Assembly: GCA_023101725.1 (NCBI GenBank)
Contig: JALJCO010000083.1
Coordinates: 228,501 to 292,500 of the forward strand
From: Atherinomorus stipes
Lineage: Eukaryota; Chordata; Actinopteri; Atheriniformes; Atherinidae
Direction: 5' to 3'
Length of the DNA: 64,000 bases
Both the position numbers and the translations under genes were made by a program. Each line of letters opens with the position of its first letter. Within the stretch, counting starts at the first letter, position 1. This document shows positions 9,876 to 20,529 of the stretch, piece after piece. The notes under the pieces were generated by a model. That model saw only the letters and a program-made list of their open reading frames with translations. It made no database searches and had not been told where the DNA came from.

Positions 9876-10886
9876 TAAAAATTACAGTTGCTTAATCAAG
9901 ATGCTTTTACGTCTTTTACATTGTGATTGTAATTTTTATGGTAAAACAACTGGCTACCATAGCTCCCAGTTTTTTTTTTTTTAACTGTAATTTTTACGGT
10001 GAAAAACTGGCAGCTGTGGTTGCCAGTTTTTAACCGTAAAAATTGCAGTAAAAAATGTGTCAACAGCTGCCAGTTTTCAGTATTTAAGTGTTATTTTTGC
10101 AGTTAACTACCATGAATAAATAAAAGTTAATAATGAATTAACGGTTTCCAAAATTTTGCATACCATTTTGTAATAATTTATACATTGCCACTAGGGATGT
10201 AACAATTACCAGTACAATGATTAAATGTGATAAAATTCTCAACAATTAGTAATACCGTTTCATATTTTAGTTATCGTTAAAACGAACAAATCAGTTACAA
10301 CTGATTACTGTGCTTTGAAAAACTCACAGTGATGCTGCTCATTGACTGGAAATGCAGCAGCAGACCCAGTTTGTAATGTTTAATTTGTGAAAACATGGCA
10401 GACGGCAATGAAGGCACCCATGTGGACAGTTCTCTGGAGGATTTTCCCCCTTTAAAAAGGACAAAACAGACATCTAGACCCATTTTGGATGTTTTTAATG
10501 ATACTGGGGGGTGATTTCAACAATATTGTGATAATAATGATAACCGTGATCATTTTTGTCACAATTACCGTGATATGAAATTTTCATACCGTTACATCCC
10601 TAATTGCCACCGTAATTTACAGTGTGATAAGCTGTCAGTTTTTCATTGCAAATTTTACTAATATTTTTTGTAAAAACAACAGTATTTTTTGGTACTGTTT
10701 TAACAATTATTATTGGAAGAAAATATCGTAAATAAATAACAGTTGTGCACTGCAAAATTTAAAGTTTCCAAAATGGCATACCGTTTTATCCTCTACATTA
10801 TTGCTGTAAATTTTACGGTGATTAAAAATGGCAACCACAGCTGCTAGTTTTTCACCATAAATTATACTGATTTTTTTTTTACAGTG
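9876..10886. mobile_element. AT-rich CACYGTAAAAA repeat, copy 1, split by a hAT insertion
   Basis: It starts near CACCGTAAAAATTACAG and ends near TTTTTTTACAGTG, giving inverse termini of CACYGTAAAAA type. The interior repeats words such as ACGGTGAAAAACTGGCAGC, GCCAGTTTTTAACCG and GGCATACCGTTTTATCC. A second copy is found at 57935-58005 plus 59940-60390. The body is interrupted at 10192-10602 by a complete hAT element. The CAYTGTAAAAA-type terminus suggests the host repeat is itself a non-autonomous hAT-like element, though no 8-bp duplication flanks it clearly. Confidence 0.65.
10192..10602. mobile_element. Non-autonomous hAT element with intact ends
   Basis: The 411-bp element begins TAGGGATGTAAC and ends GTTACATCCCTA, a perfect 12-bp inverted repeat. 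The 8-bp direct repeat ATTGCCAC lies immediately outside both ends (10184-10191 and 10603-10610), the hallmark of hAT transposition. The related host repeat near 60,110 has a single ATTGCCAC (60110-60117) and no insertion, giving an empty site. The short frame at 10295-10483 on the minus strand has no transposase similarity that I can see. Mobilisation would need a transposase supplied from elsewhere. Confidence 0.9.
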
Positions 10887-11784
10887 TGGGCTGACCCCTG
10901 AAAGTATGCAATCCATGGTTACTCATTCCTGAGCGGACTCATATACTCCCGACCAACATCAACACAGTCCTCTGGCAATGGATGAACCACTGGAGAGAAA
11001 CATTGCAATTTTACAGTCCTGAAAATATGTGAATATGGGAAATCTAACAACCAACACTGCAACACTGGTGAAGCACTGATGTAGAGCATGAATCATAAAC
11101 TACTCTGATGAACTGCAGCAGGTCAGTCTGCTCCTTTTTCATACCAGCAATCAACCAGTAAGTCTGTGGAAGTGACTGAAATGACTAATTCAGTACATCC
11201 AAAGGAAGATCTGCCATCCTCTATATTCATGAATGATTTACTTATTTATTTAAAGTTAAACTGAGCAGCTTAAATCTTTGAAAAAGGATCAGCTGTAACC
11301 TGATGCCCTGGGCTGGAAAAGAAAGTAGTGAAATGTGGTTTCTCAGCCTCAGGATGCTGCAGGGCAACAATGGATCCAGGAATGTGCACAGCAAATGTCA
11401 GTATGCCATCAAAACAGTGTCAAACACAAAGGTTTGAGTGTTGCCACAAGGCATTTTCTCTCTAAATAAAACAGGAATTTGGTCATTTCTGGGAGGTTTT
11501 TTTGGTATATGACTAAATTTTTCTTGAGTTTAGATAGAAACATATGTAAACATTGCATTTAAGGTTTTATGTGATGCTTCTAAATCGTTTGTCAATTAGT
11601 GCAGCAAGTGGAACAAGTGTGAATCACTGTGTATGAGAACCCTTTTATGCATCTTAAATGGTCATTTTCTCATAATTTTCCCATGAAAAAAGGTTGATGT
11701 TTTCCTTTTTAAAATCCTAGCATCATGAGTATCTTCGTCTTTGAATATTGAGAAAAAACAAGTAAAAACATTTAGATGCATATG
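10887..11784. other. Unique DNA
   Basis: No gene, RNA gene or repeat recognised; moderately AT-rich. Confidence 0.45.
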
Positions 11785-11865
11785 ACTGGTTGAAATACTT
11801 GAGGCAGTGTTAGATATTTGTCAGCTGTTTAATTGGAAGCTATCCACTTGGCTGTTATCGTTATG
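11785..11865 (+). repeat. Second copy of the ACTGGTTGAAA repeat
   Basis: GACTGGTTGAAATACTTGAGG followed by TAATTGGAAGCTATCCACTTGG matches 7042-7110 in order and orientation with many substitutions. The pair defines a dispersed repeat of at least 80 bp. Its boundaries are not visible. Confidence 0.5.
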
Positions 11866-12226
11866 AGTTAACCTGTTCATAAAACATTGGTGCACACGTC
11901 CCTGCGCTCTGAAGGTGTGGTTTTGGTGGTTTGTTTTTTTGAAAATGTCGCCTGCTCGAACCGTTTTTCCAACATTGCCAACCCTAGCTATAAGAGCTCA
12001 AGTTTACCTTCATGTCAACAGTGAGGGGGGTGATTTTTTTATAACTCATCCGTTTAAATCTTATTTAATCTGTAAATTACACATAATTAGGGGCGTGTCC
12101 TTTTGACTGACATGCGACAGACCGGATGCCGGCCGGGGGCTACCAGTTAGCTCCTTGTTTGCTGTCGGTAAGGTCTCAGTCTGCAGCAGAGTAGCAAAAT
12201 GATGGTTTTTAGCAGCTAACAGCAGG
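11866..12226. other. Mixed DNA, partly CpG-rich
   Basis: It contains GATGCCGGCCGGGGGC at about 12125. It may be the left part of the repeat that follows at 12227. The 63-codon frame at 11915-12106 is not recognisable. Confidence 0.35.
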
Positions 12227-12472
12227 TCCAAACATGTCTTACATTTAGCCCGCCGCTAAGCAGGCTAATCTCTGTTAGCTCTTGTTAGTTTTGAGTTAGC
12301 TTGGTTAGCATTTAGCCCAGAGTATGTTCACTGTCAATCATTTGCCCCGAGGCAGCGCATTGCCCATTTCAGTATTTTCTGGGAGTGACGACACACGCGA
12401 CATGGCAAGATAGCGACAGTGGGGCACGCCCAACTGGCTTCACTTTCAGCTCTTCAGACGTGACCAGATACC
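12227..12472 (+). repeat. Dispersed repeat, copy 1 of a pair
   Basis: The words CATGTCTTACATTTAGCCCGC, GCTAATCTCTGTTAGCTC, GGGAGTGACGACACA and AACTGGCTTCACTTTCAGCTC recur in the same order and strand at 56560-56782. Both copies contain TTAGC/GCTAA words. No terminal inverted repeats or coding capacity were detected. The family is unknown to me. Confidence 0.65.
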
Positions 12473-12830
12473 ATGTCCATTTTTTTTTTTTTTAACACAG
12501 TCGACATGCAAACTTTGTTTCCTCCTCAGTTAATCTGACTTTAGCTTAATTATCTGACTCCTGTTCAAGAAGGTGGGCATTGGTTAAGCTCATAACCAAG
12601 CACAATTACACAATTGTATAAATCTGGCATGCTCAACAGGTGATCCCATCTTTTGGCATGGGCCTTTACTTCTTAATTCTTCTTTTCATTTTTCTTCCCA
12701 TTGGTCTTATTGCTATTTATAATTATGTTTTAGTTTTTTTTGTGTTTGTTGTCCTGCTGCAGCTCTTTGGGCATTCGGATGGATGTATAAATTTGTGCAA
12801 TATAAATCAATGAAATAAACCTTTGCAAGA
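12473..12830 (+). repeat. Retroelement-like tail (T-run and AATATAAAT...AATAAA)
   Basis: The segment has a T-run at 12481-12493. At 12760-12815, CTCTTTGGGCATTC..., GTGCAATATAAAT and GAAATAAACC resemble the fish interspersed 3' end ending in GCTATATAAATAAA. A similar tail occurs at 20470-20515. The assignment is loose. Confidence 0.3.
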
Positions 12831-13799
12831 AAAAAAGGAGATGAAATGGTTCATTCAAGTCAATATACTGCATTATTTAAAAAAGAGGTAAACTCTAGCG
12901 CTGTCTTCTAAGAAAGGAACTCTAAGAACACAACAAACATTTTAGTAGAAGTGCAACACCGCTGAGAGCCTGAAAAGTCCCCGTCATCTGTCATCACTGA
13001 TGCATTGTGGAGGCAGTGTGAGATTTTCTGCATAGTCAGTTCAAATGATCATCCTGCTCATTGTTGCCGTCTCCAACTCTCAAATGACAGCATCGTTATT
13101 GTCTCTTTGAGCATGCTGGTGACATGGCCTCGCCCCCGGCCGGATGAAATTGGAGCTTTAAAAGAAGACCGCTGCGGTGGCGATGATTGCTCTCATTGTC
13201 TGTGATGCAGTTTTGACTCATAGGTTTCCTTTATGCATACGCATGCTTTCACCTGCAAAACTGCCATTTTCAAAAGCTCAAACTTCGCTGACAGAAAATC
13301 AAAGAAAAACATATTACAATGCCATGTTTTTATGAATAGCAGACCAGAACACACGCATCACCAAACTGACCCTTTTTCAAATAGAAAATCCCTTTTTTGT
13401 GGTACATTTATGTGAAATTTCAGTCTGATTTGTTTAATGGTGGGAGGATTGGTCTCCCACCATCCAAGAAATATAACTCAGTAACTGTTAGTCTAAGAAG
13501 CAGAACATACTGATCAGCTTTTGTTTGATAAATAGCAAATTCATCTTCAAACTTAGGCTTAGAAATGGCTTTAGAGCATCAACGAACAGATGATTATTTG
13601 ATATATTGGACTTTTCTGAAAATTAGTCACATTTTCAAACTTTTTTAACAACAAAAGATGAATCTCACCTACAGTATAACTGGGGAGTTTTGATGCAACT
13701 ACTCTACTGTTGCCCACCACCGTGTGCATGCTCAGGATGGAGGGTAGAATCTCAGGATGCCACAGGCCAGCAAGATATAAACACACCAGCCGTTTAGAA
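12831..13799. other. Unique DNA
   Basis: No gene or repeat recognised. The 66-codon frame at 13005-13205 and the 60-codon frame at 13233-13415 have no known domain. Confidence 0.4.
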
Positions 13800-14064
13800 A
13801 GTTCACTGTGGCTGATTCAGCTAGCGACCGGAAATGTCAACACATTTCGGAAGACGAGGACATTTAGAAGTAGGCGGGGCAAAATAATGGGAATTGGAGG
13901 AAGACAAGAAAAGGGAGAAAAGGACAGAGCAAGAGATGAGACAAAAGCCAACATCAGACTGGCTGGAGAGATCTTACAGTGTTGGATTCAGGATGGATAC
14001 TGAATTAGCTGTTAAGGGGCGTGTCTCAGAGAAAATTTGCGAAAGTTTCATAGTGCATCTTTAA
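13800..14064 (+). mobile_element. TTAA-ended element, copy B of the micro-ORF family
   Basis: The right part (GGGGCGTGTCTCAGAGAAAA, then TTTCATAGTGCATCTTTAA) is homologous to the right ends of copies C (20638 end) and E (56103). It ends in TTAA at 14061-14064. The left end is not resolved. Confidence 0.5.
13858..14003 (+). pseudogene. Micro-ORF family, copy B (decayed)
   Basis: The plus-strand frame to the stop at 14003 reads a basic stretch (RQEKGEKDRARDE) followed by TKANIRLAGEI, aligning with RTRVNIRLSSTGW in copy E. The initiating MSD...KKRK segment is not preserved in frame. The motif resemblance and the shared downstream non-coding sequence together support descent from the same unit. 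No function can be inferred beyond a small basic, possibly nucleic-acid-binding segment. Confidence 0.45.
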
Positions 14065-14789
14065 AGTAAGTTAAATACATCAACACTTATTTACATGAAG
14101 TTAATTTGCATTAGCTAGTGGTTCCACTCCTCCTCTACCCCAAACTCACCCCCTCTCTTCACCCCAGACCTGCTCGCAAACTGGCAGATTTACTGTTGCT
14201 TTGTGTTCATGCTAATACTGCCCAACAGAGGGAGCAAATCCTTCATGATCACAGCGACTGATTTCCAGAAAGTGATGAGAATCTGAACACTTCAGGCTAC
14301 CAGGAACTGTTTTCATGTACCTTTGAACTTGTTTGGAGCCAGCACTGCAGAGCCACTCCAAACCCCGTTTCACCTTCGACTTTTTGGCCACTGGAACATT
14401 TCAGCTGGAACCGGGAGAAAGGGTGGGCCTATCACAGCCATCCATCAGCTGTGCTGTCCCTTGAGTTGTGGGCCACAGAATACATAAAGTTATACAGCTG
14501 AAGAATAAGTTGCAGTGAAGAGGGGATTTAATTCTATGCAATAGACTGCACACATTTAAGCACCCTCACTACATTCTCAAACCTCAACCAAAGAAATATC
14601 ACTCCATAAATGTCCAACTAACTTGACAGCAAATCACAGCTCATAGATATTTATCTTTTAGTAATTAAAATCTTTTACAACTGCAGCTTTTCATTATAGT
14701 CATTTGCTGTATTTGGCTGAGAATATGTCCTGGCCTGCTTATTAACACACTTACATTTTCTACCTGCTTTTTCACCATCATCAGTGGTT
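14065..14789. other. Unique DNA
   Basis: No gene or repeat recognised. Confidence 0.45.
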
Positions 14790-15210
14790 GTATTGGGGAG
14801 CGTTGCCCCCTAGTGGGCAGTTGTTTAACAATAGTGGTTTAACCAGGCGGTTTGGTCCGCTTCAGTTACTGCAGTCTGAACACAAACCAAAGCAAAGGAA
14901 GGTCCGAAATTTTTCAGAAATTCCTACTCAGTCGGACTGAGGTCCCGGACTATTCTGGTGTGAATGCACCCTAGAGCGAAAAGATTCCCTGTGGTTAACG
15001 CCTCGCGTCAAGTTGCAAAAGTTCAGACTTTCCAACTCCGGCGTTACATGTATCTGCTCAAAAGCTCAAATTGTGCCGCGACAGATGCCCAAAACGCGCC
15101 GCTAGAAGGCTCAACACCCTCTACGTCTATGTCTATGTTCCCACAGACTTTGCATATCAACCTGATGCCCTTGACGCCCAAATCGCGCTTGGTCTGAACG
15201 CATTGTAAGA
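14790..15210 (-). mobile_element. Possible non-autonomous DNA transposon
   Basis: On the minus strand AGGGTGCATTCACACCAGAA (inverse of about 14953-14972) resembles the AGGGTGCWTTCACAC terminus of abundant fish short elements. A similar start occurs on the plus strand at about 22085. The stretch up to 15210 is richer in CpG than the surroundings and ends near CTTGGTCTGAACGCA. No target duplication was identified. The frames at 14964-15197 and 15044-15295 overlap on opposite strands and lack recognisable products. Confidence 0.35.
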
Positions 15211-16858
15211 GCAAAGATGAATGCAACACTTGTCGTAAGAAATTTCTTTCAAAAAACTTAAAGAATTTGAGAAAAATCTTTAAAGATTTTGGCAAATGAG
15301 GCCTATTGTGTTTTTGTTTTTTTTTTTTTTACCCCCAAAATGCCTGTAAGTTATTATAAACATAATATTGGTGTATAGAAATTACATTAACTGGATATTT
15401 ATGACATTTAACTTGAGTCTACTTCAAATTTCATTAAAAAAGTTCCTAATAAATATCCGGATTTTCCCAGAGCTGCTCTCATCATCTCCTCTCCAGCTAA
15501 TGGGATCTTCAGGTTTCGCTCTGGCGACTCTTAACCTGTTGCTTTGCTTTTTGTCAGTTGGCAGATCAGCGGTGTCGCCCACATGCACCTGGATGAATCT
15601 AAGATCTTCATTAAAATAAGGAGAGGGCTCTAGTTTTTTTCCATCACCGCACCTTCTCTTCCCTCATCACTGGCAACAGGTTTGTGTGAACACATCCATT
15701 AAATTGGATTCTTGGCCTGCAGGGAGTGACAAGCGGAAAGAGGGGTTTGAACCAGGAAAGAGGGATGATGTGCACTTTGGAGGCAACGGGAAAACTGTCC
15801 CTGTTGTAATAACATGCCTATTTTGTCCGTTTAGGACCCAATTTCCACAGTCCAAACCACTGATGTGTTTCAGACACAGTCAATTTGGAGGATGGCTGAT
15901 CAGAATAAAATAGCGCTGAAGGCGGTCCAGCTTAGAGTGGAAAACTTTCCCATGAGTAATTTGTTTGCAAACTAATAAAACAATTATTTGTACAGTGGTT
16001 TATTAAGTGTCCTACTCCCTACTGCCCATGTGTCCTTCCAGCTTTTTAACTGGTTTCATTATCATTTGGTACCTGTATTGTCGCCTTCAGTCTTGCATTT
16101 CTGCTCACGTTTTCCTCTACCGACCAGGCCAAATCAACGAGCATTATGGCAGCACCGAAGGCTGACTCATTTCCCTGTGCAGAGCTTCTCATGCCAGTAT
16201 CACGCACTCTCTCCAGTCAGGCTGTTCAGTCAGTGGCTTATCGTTGCCATTTTCCAGTTACAACATCCAGCTCTTGCATCCTCAGACCTGAACAGATGAG
16301 GTCCCTTCAGTCCATTAGCTTCCAATTAAAATGGATCTCAAAACGGTTTAAATGCTCATTTAATGACTGCTTCGGCAAAAGGCCATAAAATCGTCGTCTC
16401 TGTGGGGAAAAAGAAGACACCACCGCCAGAAAGGACGGGCATCATGTTTTCTTAATTGGACTTAAGCATAAAACAAAGCCATCTGTTTAACGGAGTTCTT
16501 CCTCTCCCGATGAGTGGATGCAAGCATGTGGGTCAAGTATCAAATATTCAGCGTCTTATTTTAAAGATGCTGGTTTGGAAATGAGTTGTCATGGTTAATT
16601 GCTCCATATTAGCAGCACAAATGTTAACACGAAAAAGAATCACTTCACAGGATCAACTCTAAATTAGCATAAATTAACAGACCGTGAAAATACAAGATTT
16701 TTTTTTTTAAATGACTGGTATACTGATCTTAAAAAAAAAGTTTAAAGCTGTGGGAGTTGGGAAACGCTGCGTTACAGGCTGCAATAGCGGACCAAACACT
16801 TTTGTACCAGTCCATAAACATATGAATATCTGCTACTATGCTGGTGTTGTAGTCTAGT
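15211..16858. other. Unique DNA, possible conserved non-coding stretch
   Basis: No repeat family is evident over about 1.6 kb. The part 16290-16420 is rich in words such as CCAATTAAAATGG, GCTCATTTAATGA and GGCCATAAAATCG, with little repetitive character, as expected of a conserved enhancer. That is a guess from texture. The frames at 15988-16388 overlap in two reading frames and show no domain. Confidence 0.35.
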
Positions 16859-16859
16859 G

Positions 16860-17708
16860 CAGTGGTTTTCAAACTGGGGTTCAGGACCCTCATGTGGGTC
16901 GCATGGTAATTTCAGGAAGTTGCATGTGCATTGTGAAAAAATAAATACAGCCTACATTTATCAAATAAATTTGGGATTTTAGGGGCTATCAATATGAACA
17001 CATTCCTTTCTTAATTGTTGCATAAAAAACGTAAGTAAGTTTTTACTTGTACCATGCTAAAAAAAATATTCAAATTTGGCATTATCTCTTTGAGAGAAGC
17101 TGACTTTGGGCATGTATGAACCTTGTCACAGCGGTGAACAGAATCCACCAGACAACATTTATCCACGTTATTTATGAAGTTTCTGATAGTTTTCAAGCCT
17201 TGCATTTAGAATTTTTTTTCATCATTAAAGGTGCCATGACAACAAATTTCCCTTTTCTGGGGTTTCAGGGCTATAATATGATCTGTTGCGCACTGATGAG
17301 GCCATGTAAATGTCAAGAGCGAGTGTCAAAGTCCCTGATTATGGTCTGTCAGCTTTGTTCAAAAACGGTTGAATCAGACAGCAGCTTATCATTCTACGAC
17401 GTAGTTCATATTCTCACATGAAGCCTCCACCCTCTGCTCTCAATCCCCCCCAGCTGATACAACTGCAGGAGTTGAGCTTGTCTGACCGCTGAACATGCGT
17501 TAATTCAGGTCTGAGTTTTCAGACAATTGGATTAAAAAAAAAACCTTCTGCAGCAACACTGAAGGAGGCGACCAGAACATTGTCATTACCTGTACGTTTA
17601 TTTTCTAAATGCTGTCTTGTCTGATAAACATAGCTCACTGTCTGAAGTGCCAGTGGTACACCAAAGTATGGTATTTTGTTTAAGTTTGTTTAAGTTTAAA
17701 AACCACTG
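16860..17708. mobile_element. hAT-type element with CAGTGGTTTT ends
   Basis: The start CAGTGGTTTTCAAACTGGGG and the end GTTTAAAAACCACTG form an inverted repeat of about 15 bp with one mismatch, matching the CAGTGGTTYTYAAAC ends of Charlie-like hAT elements. An 8-bp direct repeat GTCTAGTG abuts the left end (16852-16859) and recurs at 17718-17725, nine bases beyond the right end. The interior holds a second repeat (17225-17480). No transposase frame is visible. Confidence 0.6.
17225..17480 (+). repeat. Repeat within the hAT element, copy 1 of a pair
   Basis: ATTAAAGGTGCCATGACAAC, GCGCACTGATGAGGCCATGT, GCTTATCATTCTACGA and CAGCTGATACA recur collinearly at 26086-26352. The TTAAAGG-like start fits the TTAA-bounded elements elsewhere in the window. 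The right boundary is not defined. Confidence 0.55.
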
Positions 17709-17725
17709 TTGTAGCTGGTCTAGTG

Positions 17726-18782
17726 TACGGGCACGCTACAGTCACCTCTGGAGTCAAGCTCAAGTGGCCAAATAAAAAAAATAAAAGTTTACTTTGGCTT
17801 CATATTTTTCACTCTCAAATTGCCACTTGGTCAGGAGGAATTACTCTGCAAAGAGCTTCAGTAGTTGAAGCACTGGATAGACTGGAGAATACAGAGAGTT
17901 ACTATAGCAGGCAAGATGGAAAAGGTGCTTGTGCTATTGCACAGGCACAGTCCATGCGCAAAGGAATACTCTATCAACTGCCACATACCAAACCTGATGA
18001 TGAACTGCAAAGATTACTTCTCCGTTTTTTTTTTTTTCCTCCTCCCCTGTGTAAATTTTAAGAAGCTCGACTCAGTTCTACATTATACAGGTACCCCCTC
18101 CCCCGAACAATTAAATATACTTCCTGAAAGCATAAATGATCCCCTCAGTGTTTTGTCCAGGTTTCATTTGCCAACTTTAGGAGATGAATGATGAAACAGG
18201 TGATGGCTGGTCTGCTGTGATAGACTAACACTGTCAGACTCACACAATGCCACAATATTGATTTCCTACATCCTGATACGTTTCCAGCGCTCTTCTAGTC
18301 CCTGCAAAGCCTCCACCAGGATCCTCTCTGTTATGTTTCTTTCCTCCAATACAGCCTGACTCTCGTGGGGATTCAGCTGGTGTTGCTGAAGAAATATTAA
18401 AGGTGTAGCTGCCCATTTGCCTTGCACTCACACACACGTATGACATTAGTGGGAGCAGTCGTCTTTACAGTCTTTAGTGATTCAGGATGATGGATAAAAA
18501 CTGAAGCTGTTCAGGAAAGTCATAAAAACATTTATGGCTTTAATTATGTTTTATGTGAACACAAGATGCTGGAAAGACACTAAATCAAACAAATACTGAA
18601 CAAAAACTTAAATGCTGCTAAAGCTATATGCTAATGTCAACATGCTAATAAGTGAACATTGTCAATGACAAAAATTTATGTGGGTATAAAGTGGAGGAAA
18701 TAACTTGTTTGTGGAGACAAATTCACAGATTTTGTATCCATCTCTGTCATACAGTATACTATCCATTTTCAGCATCTTCCTG
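17726..18782. other. Unique DNA
   Basis: No gene or repeat recognised. Two overlapping plus-strand frames (17723-18061, 112 codons, and 17865-18191, 108 codons) encode nothing I recognise and have no splice support. Confidence 0.4.
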
Positions 18783-19436
18783 TTAAAGGATAACTTTCTT
18801 TTTTTTCACCCTGGACCTTATTTCTTGGAGTATATATGTGCATTTACTCACCAGTAAAATTTCTGCATCACTTTGAGTCCTTCGGAAGATTTTATGTTGA
18901 GTCGCCCTTCGGTGTTCATCCAGTATAATGGCGGAGACGGGGCAGTCACTATAGAAGACATTATCAGCAGCAAAACTCCTAGATTTTCGCCAATACTTTA
19001 AGTAGAATGAACGAACGAACGACTTGTCTCATGAGTCCAGATTTAGCTTTCTGTTAGTTATCAGTGTTTTACACACTTTTTCAGGGCCGCGTGTTCACAA
19101 TGCGTGCTTCCGTAGTACAGCTGAGAAGAGCAGCTCGTTACCCAGACAACAACAAAAGCACAATCTGCGAAACTCTGAACTCACAGGAGAGTAGCTCTCA
19201 TTTGTTCGTTCATTCTACTTAGAGCATTGATGAAATCAAGGAGTTTTTGCTGCAGATAACGTCTTATAGAGAGGCTGCCCCGTCTCTGCCATTTTACTGG
19301 ATGTACACCGAAGGATGACTCAATGTAATATCTTCCCAAAGAGTCAAAGTGATGCAGAAACTTTACCGGTGAGTAAATGCAAGTTTGTACTCCTCGAAAT
19401 AAGGTCCAGGTTGAAAAAAATAAAGTTATCCTTTAA
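18783..19436. mobile_element. TTAA-flanked foldback element, copy 1
   Basis: TTAA at 18783-18786 is followed by AGGATAACTTTCTTTTTTTT and ACCCTGGACCTTATTTC. The right end is the inverse, finishing AAAGTTATCCT then TTAA at 19433-19436. The inverted relation extends inward: GAGTCRYCCTTCGGTG and CACCGAAGGATGACTCAA, GGCGGAGACGGGGCAG and CTGCCCCGTCTCTGCC, GTAGAATGAACGAACGA and TCGTTCATTCTACTT. The whole 650-bp unit could fold back on itself. A second copy lies at 31745-32718 and a fragment at 51300-51405. Confidence 0.8.
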
Positions 19437-19440
19437 ATGA

Positions 19441-19560
19441 GGGATGTCCATAGTCAGTCGGTTTTGTTTTCAATCCTGCTCCAGCACATCTGACTCAAGG
19501 GAGATATTAAAAACCTACAGGATTGTGGCCCTCGAAGACCAGAGCTGGACAAACAATAAA
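19441..19560 (+). repeat. hAT-type short element fragment
   Basis: AGGGATGTCCATAGTCAGTC, TCCAGCACATCTGACTCAAGG and GTGGCCCTCGAAGACCAGAG resemble the CAGGGGTGTCCAA...GGCCCTCNAGGACC fish element in inverse halves. No target duplication was assigned. Confidence 0.4.
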
Positions 19561-19920
19561 CAGAAACGGTCTTTAGTTGACTTAAATTAGCTTTAGTTGG
19601 TTAAAGTAACCCATTATTTTGTGTCAAAAGGTTTTGAGTTTGAACCTTTGCTTCAGGTTAAGTTTTACGGTTGAAGCTTGATATACTTTATGATGGATGT
19701 AGCTCTCAGGGGTCAAAAATAAGTTAAATATATTGATACCCTTGGGTTGCCTTCACAATGGCCCTGGCTTTGGGAGCATTTTGATGACAGAGGCTGCCTT
19801 TTTTTCCCCCTTTGGAACCAAAGTAAATGTTTTTCCTCACACATGCATGAAGACTTAATTTTGATGACTGGTAAAGTACTGTAAAGGTCTAAAGGTCTAA
19901 TATGTTGTTACTGTGGCCCT

Positions 19921-20111
19921 GCGGCTTGAAGGACGAGGCGGAGTCAGATATTAGGCGGGGTCGGACGTCCGACTCCGCTAACATTACCATTTTAAGCTGT
20001 TTATTTTAACCCTTCCCCCTATCCCTAAGCCTAACCTCATTAACTGTCCCTGCCCATCGGATGTCCAGCGCCGCCTAATATCCGACTCCTGCAAGCCGCA
20101 GAGGGGGTACT
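19921..20111. mobile_element. Hairpin MITE with 9-bp flanking repeat
   Basis: GCGGCTTGAAGGACGAGGC with GTCAGATATTAGGCGG at the left is the approximate inverse of CCGCCTAATATCCGACTCC and TGCAAGCCGC at the right. The 9-bp direct repeat TGTGGCCCT lies at 19912-19920 and 20112-20120. A 9-bp duplication fits Mutator-like or related elements better than hAT. However, the right terminus carries about ten bases (GAGGGGGTACT) that the left lacks. The centre contains CCCTAAGCCTAACC. There is no coding capacity. Confidence 0.6.
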
Positions 20112-20120
20112 TGTGGCCCT

Positions 20121-20529
20121 TTGATGACGATTTGTCCAAGGTTTACCTGCCCCTCACAGTCATGTGGGCATGAAAAAGTTCCCCTTTCTGCCGATTGCCA
20201 GCCACTTACCAGTGACTTGTCTGCTAATTCAATCGCACAGAGAAACGCTTGTGTGCCCAGGGGAAACGATTTCAGAGTATAAATAAATGCCCGGAACAGG
20301 GATGTTTCCACGTGCCAAGTTTGGACACCGTGCGTGATGATGTTTTCGCAGGACAAATCGTTCAGCCAGTGATTGTGCAGTAACAGTGCATCTGTAGTAG
20401 CTGTGATGGGCTCAAGTTGGATTACAACTAAATCGGACCATGTATTTGTAACTGCCTAGTGGGGACATTGCTGTGAACTGGTGCTACACAAATAAAGGTC
20501 AACTAAACTGGTATTCATGTATCACCCAA
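20121..20529. other. Unique DNA ending in a retroelement-like tail
   Basis: The final part (20440-20515) with CTAGTGGGGACATTGCTGTG and GGTGCTACACAAATAAAGG resembles the fish tail GGCGCTATATAAATAAA. The minus-strand frame at 20075-20356 is unrecognised. Confidence 0.35.
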
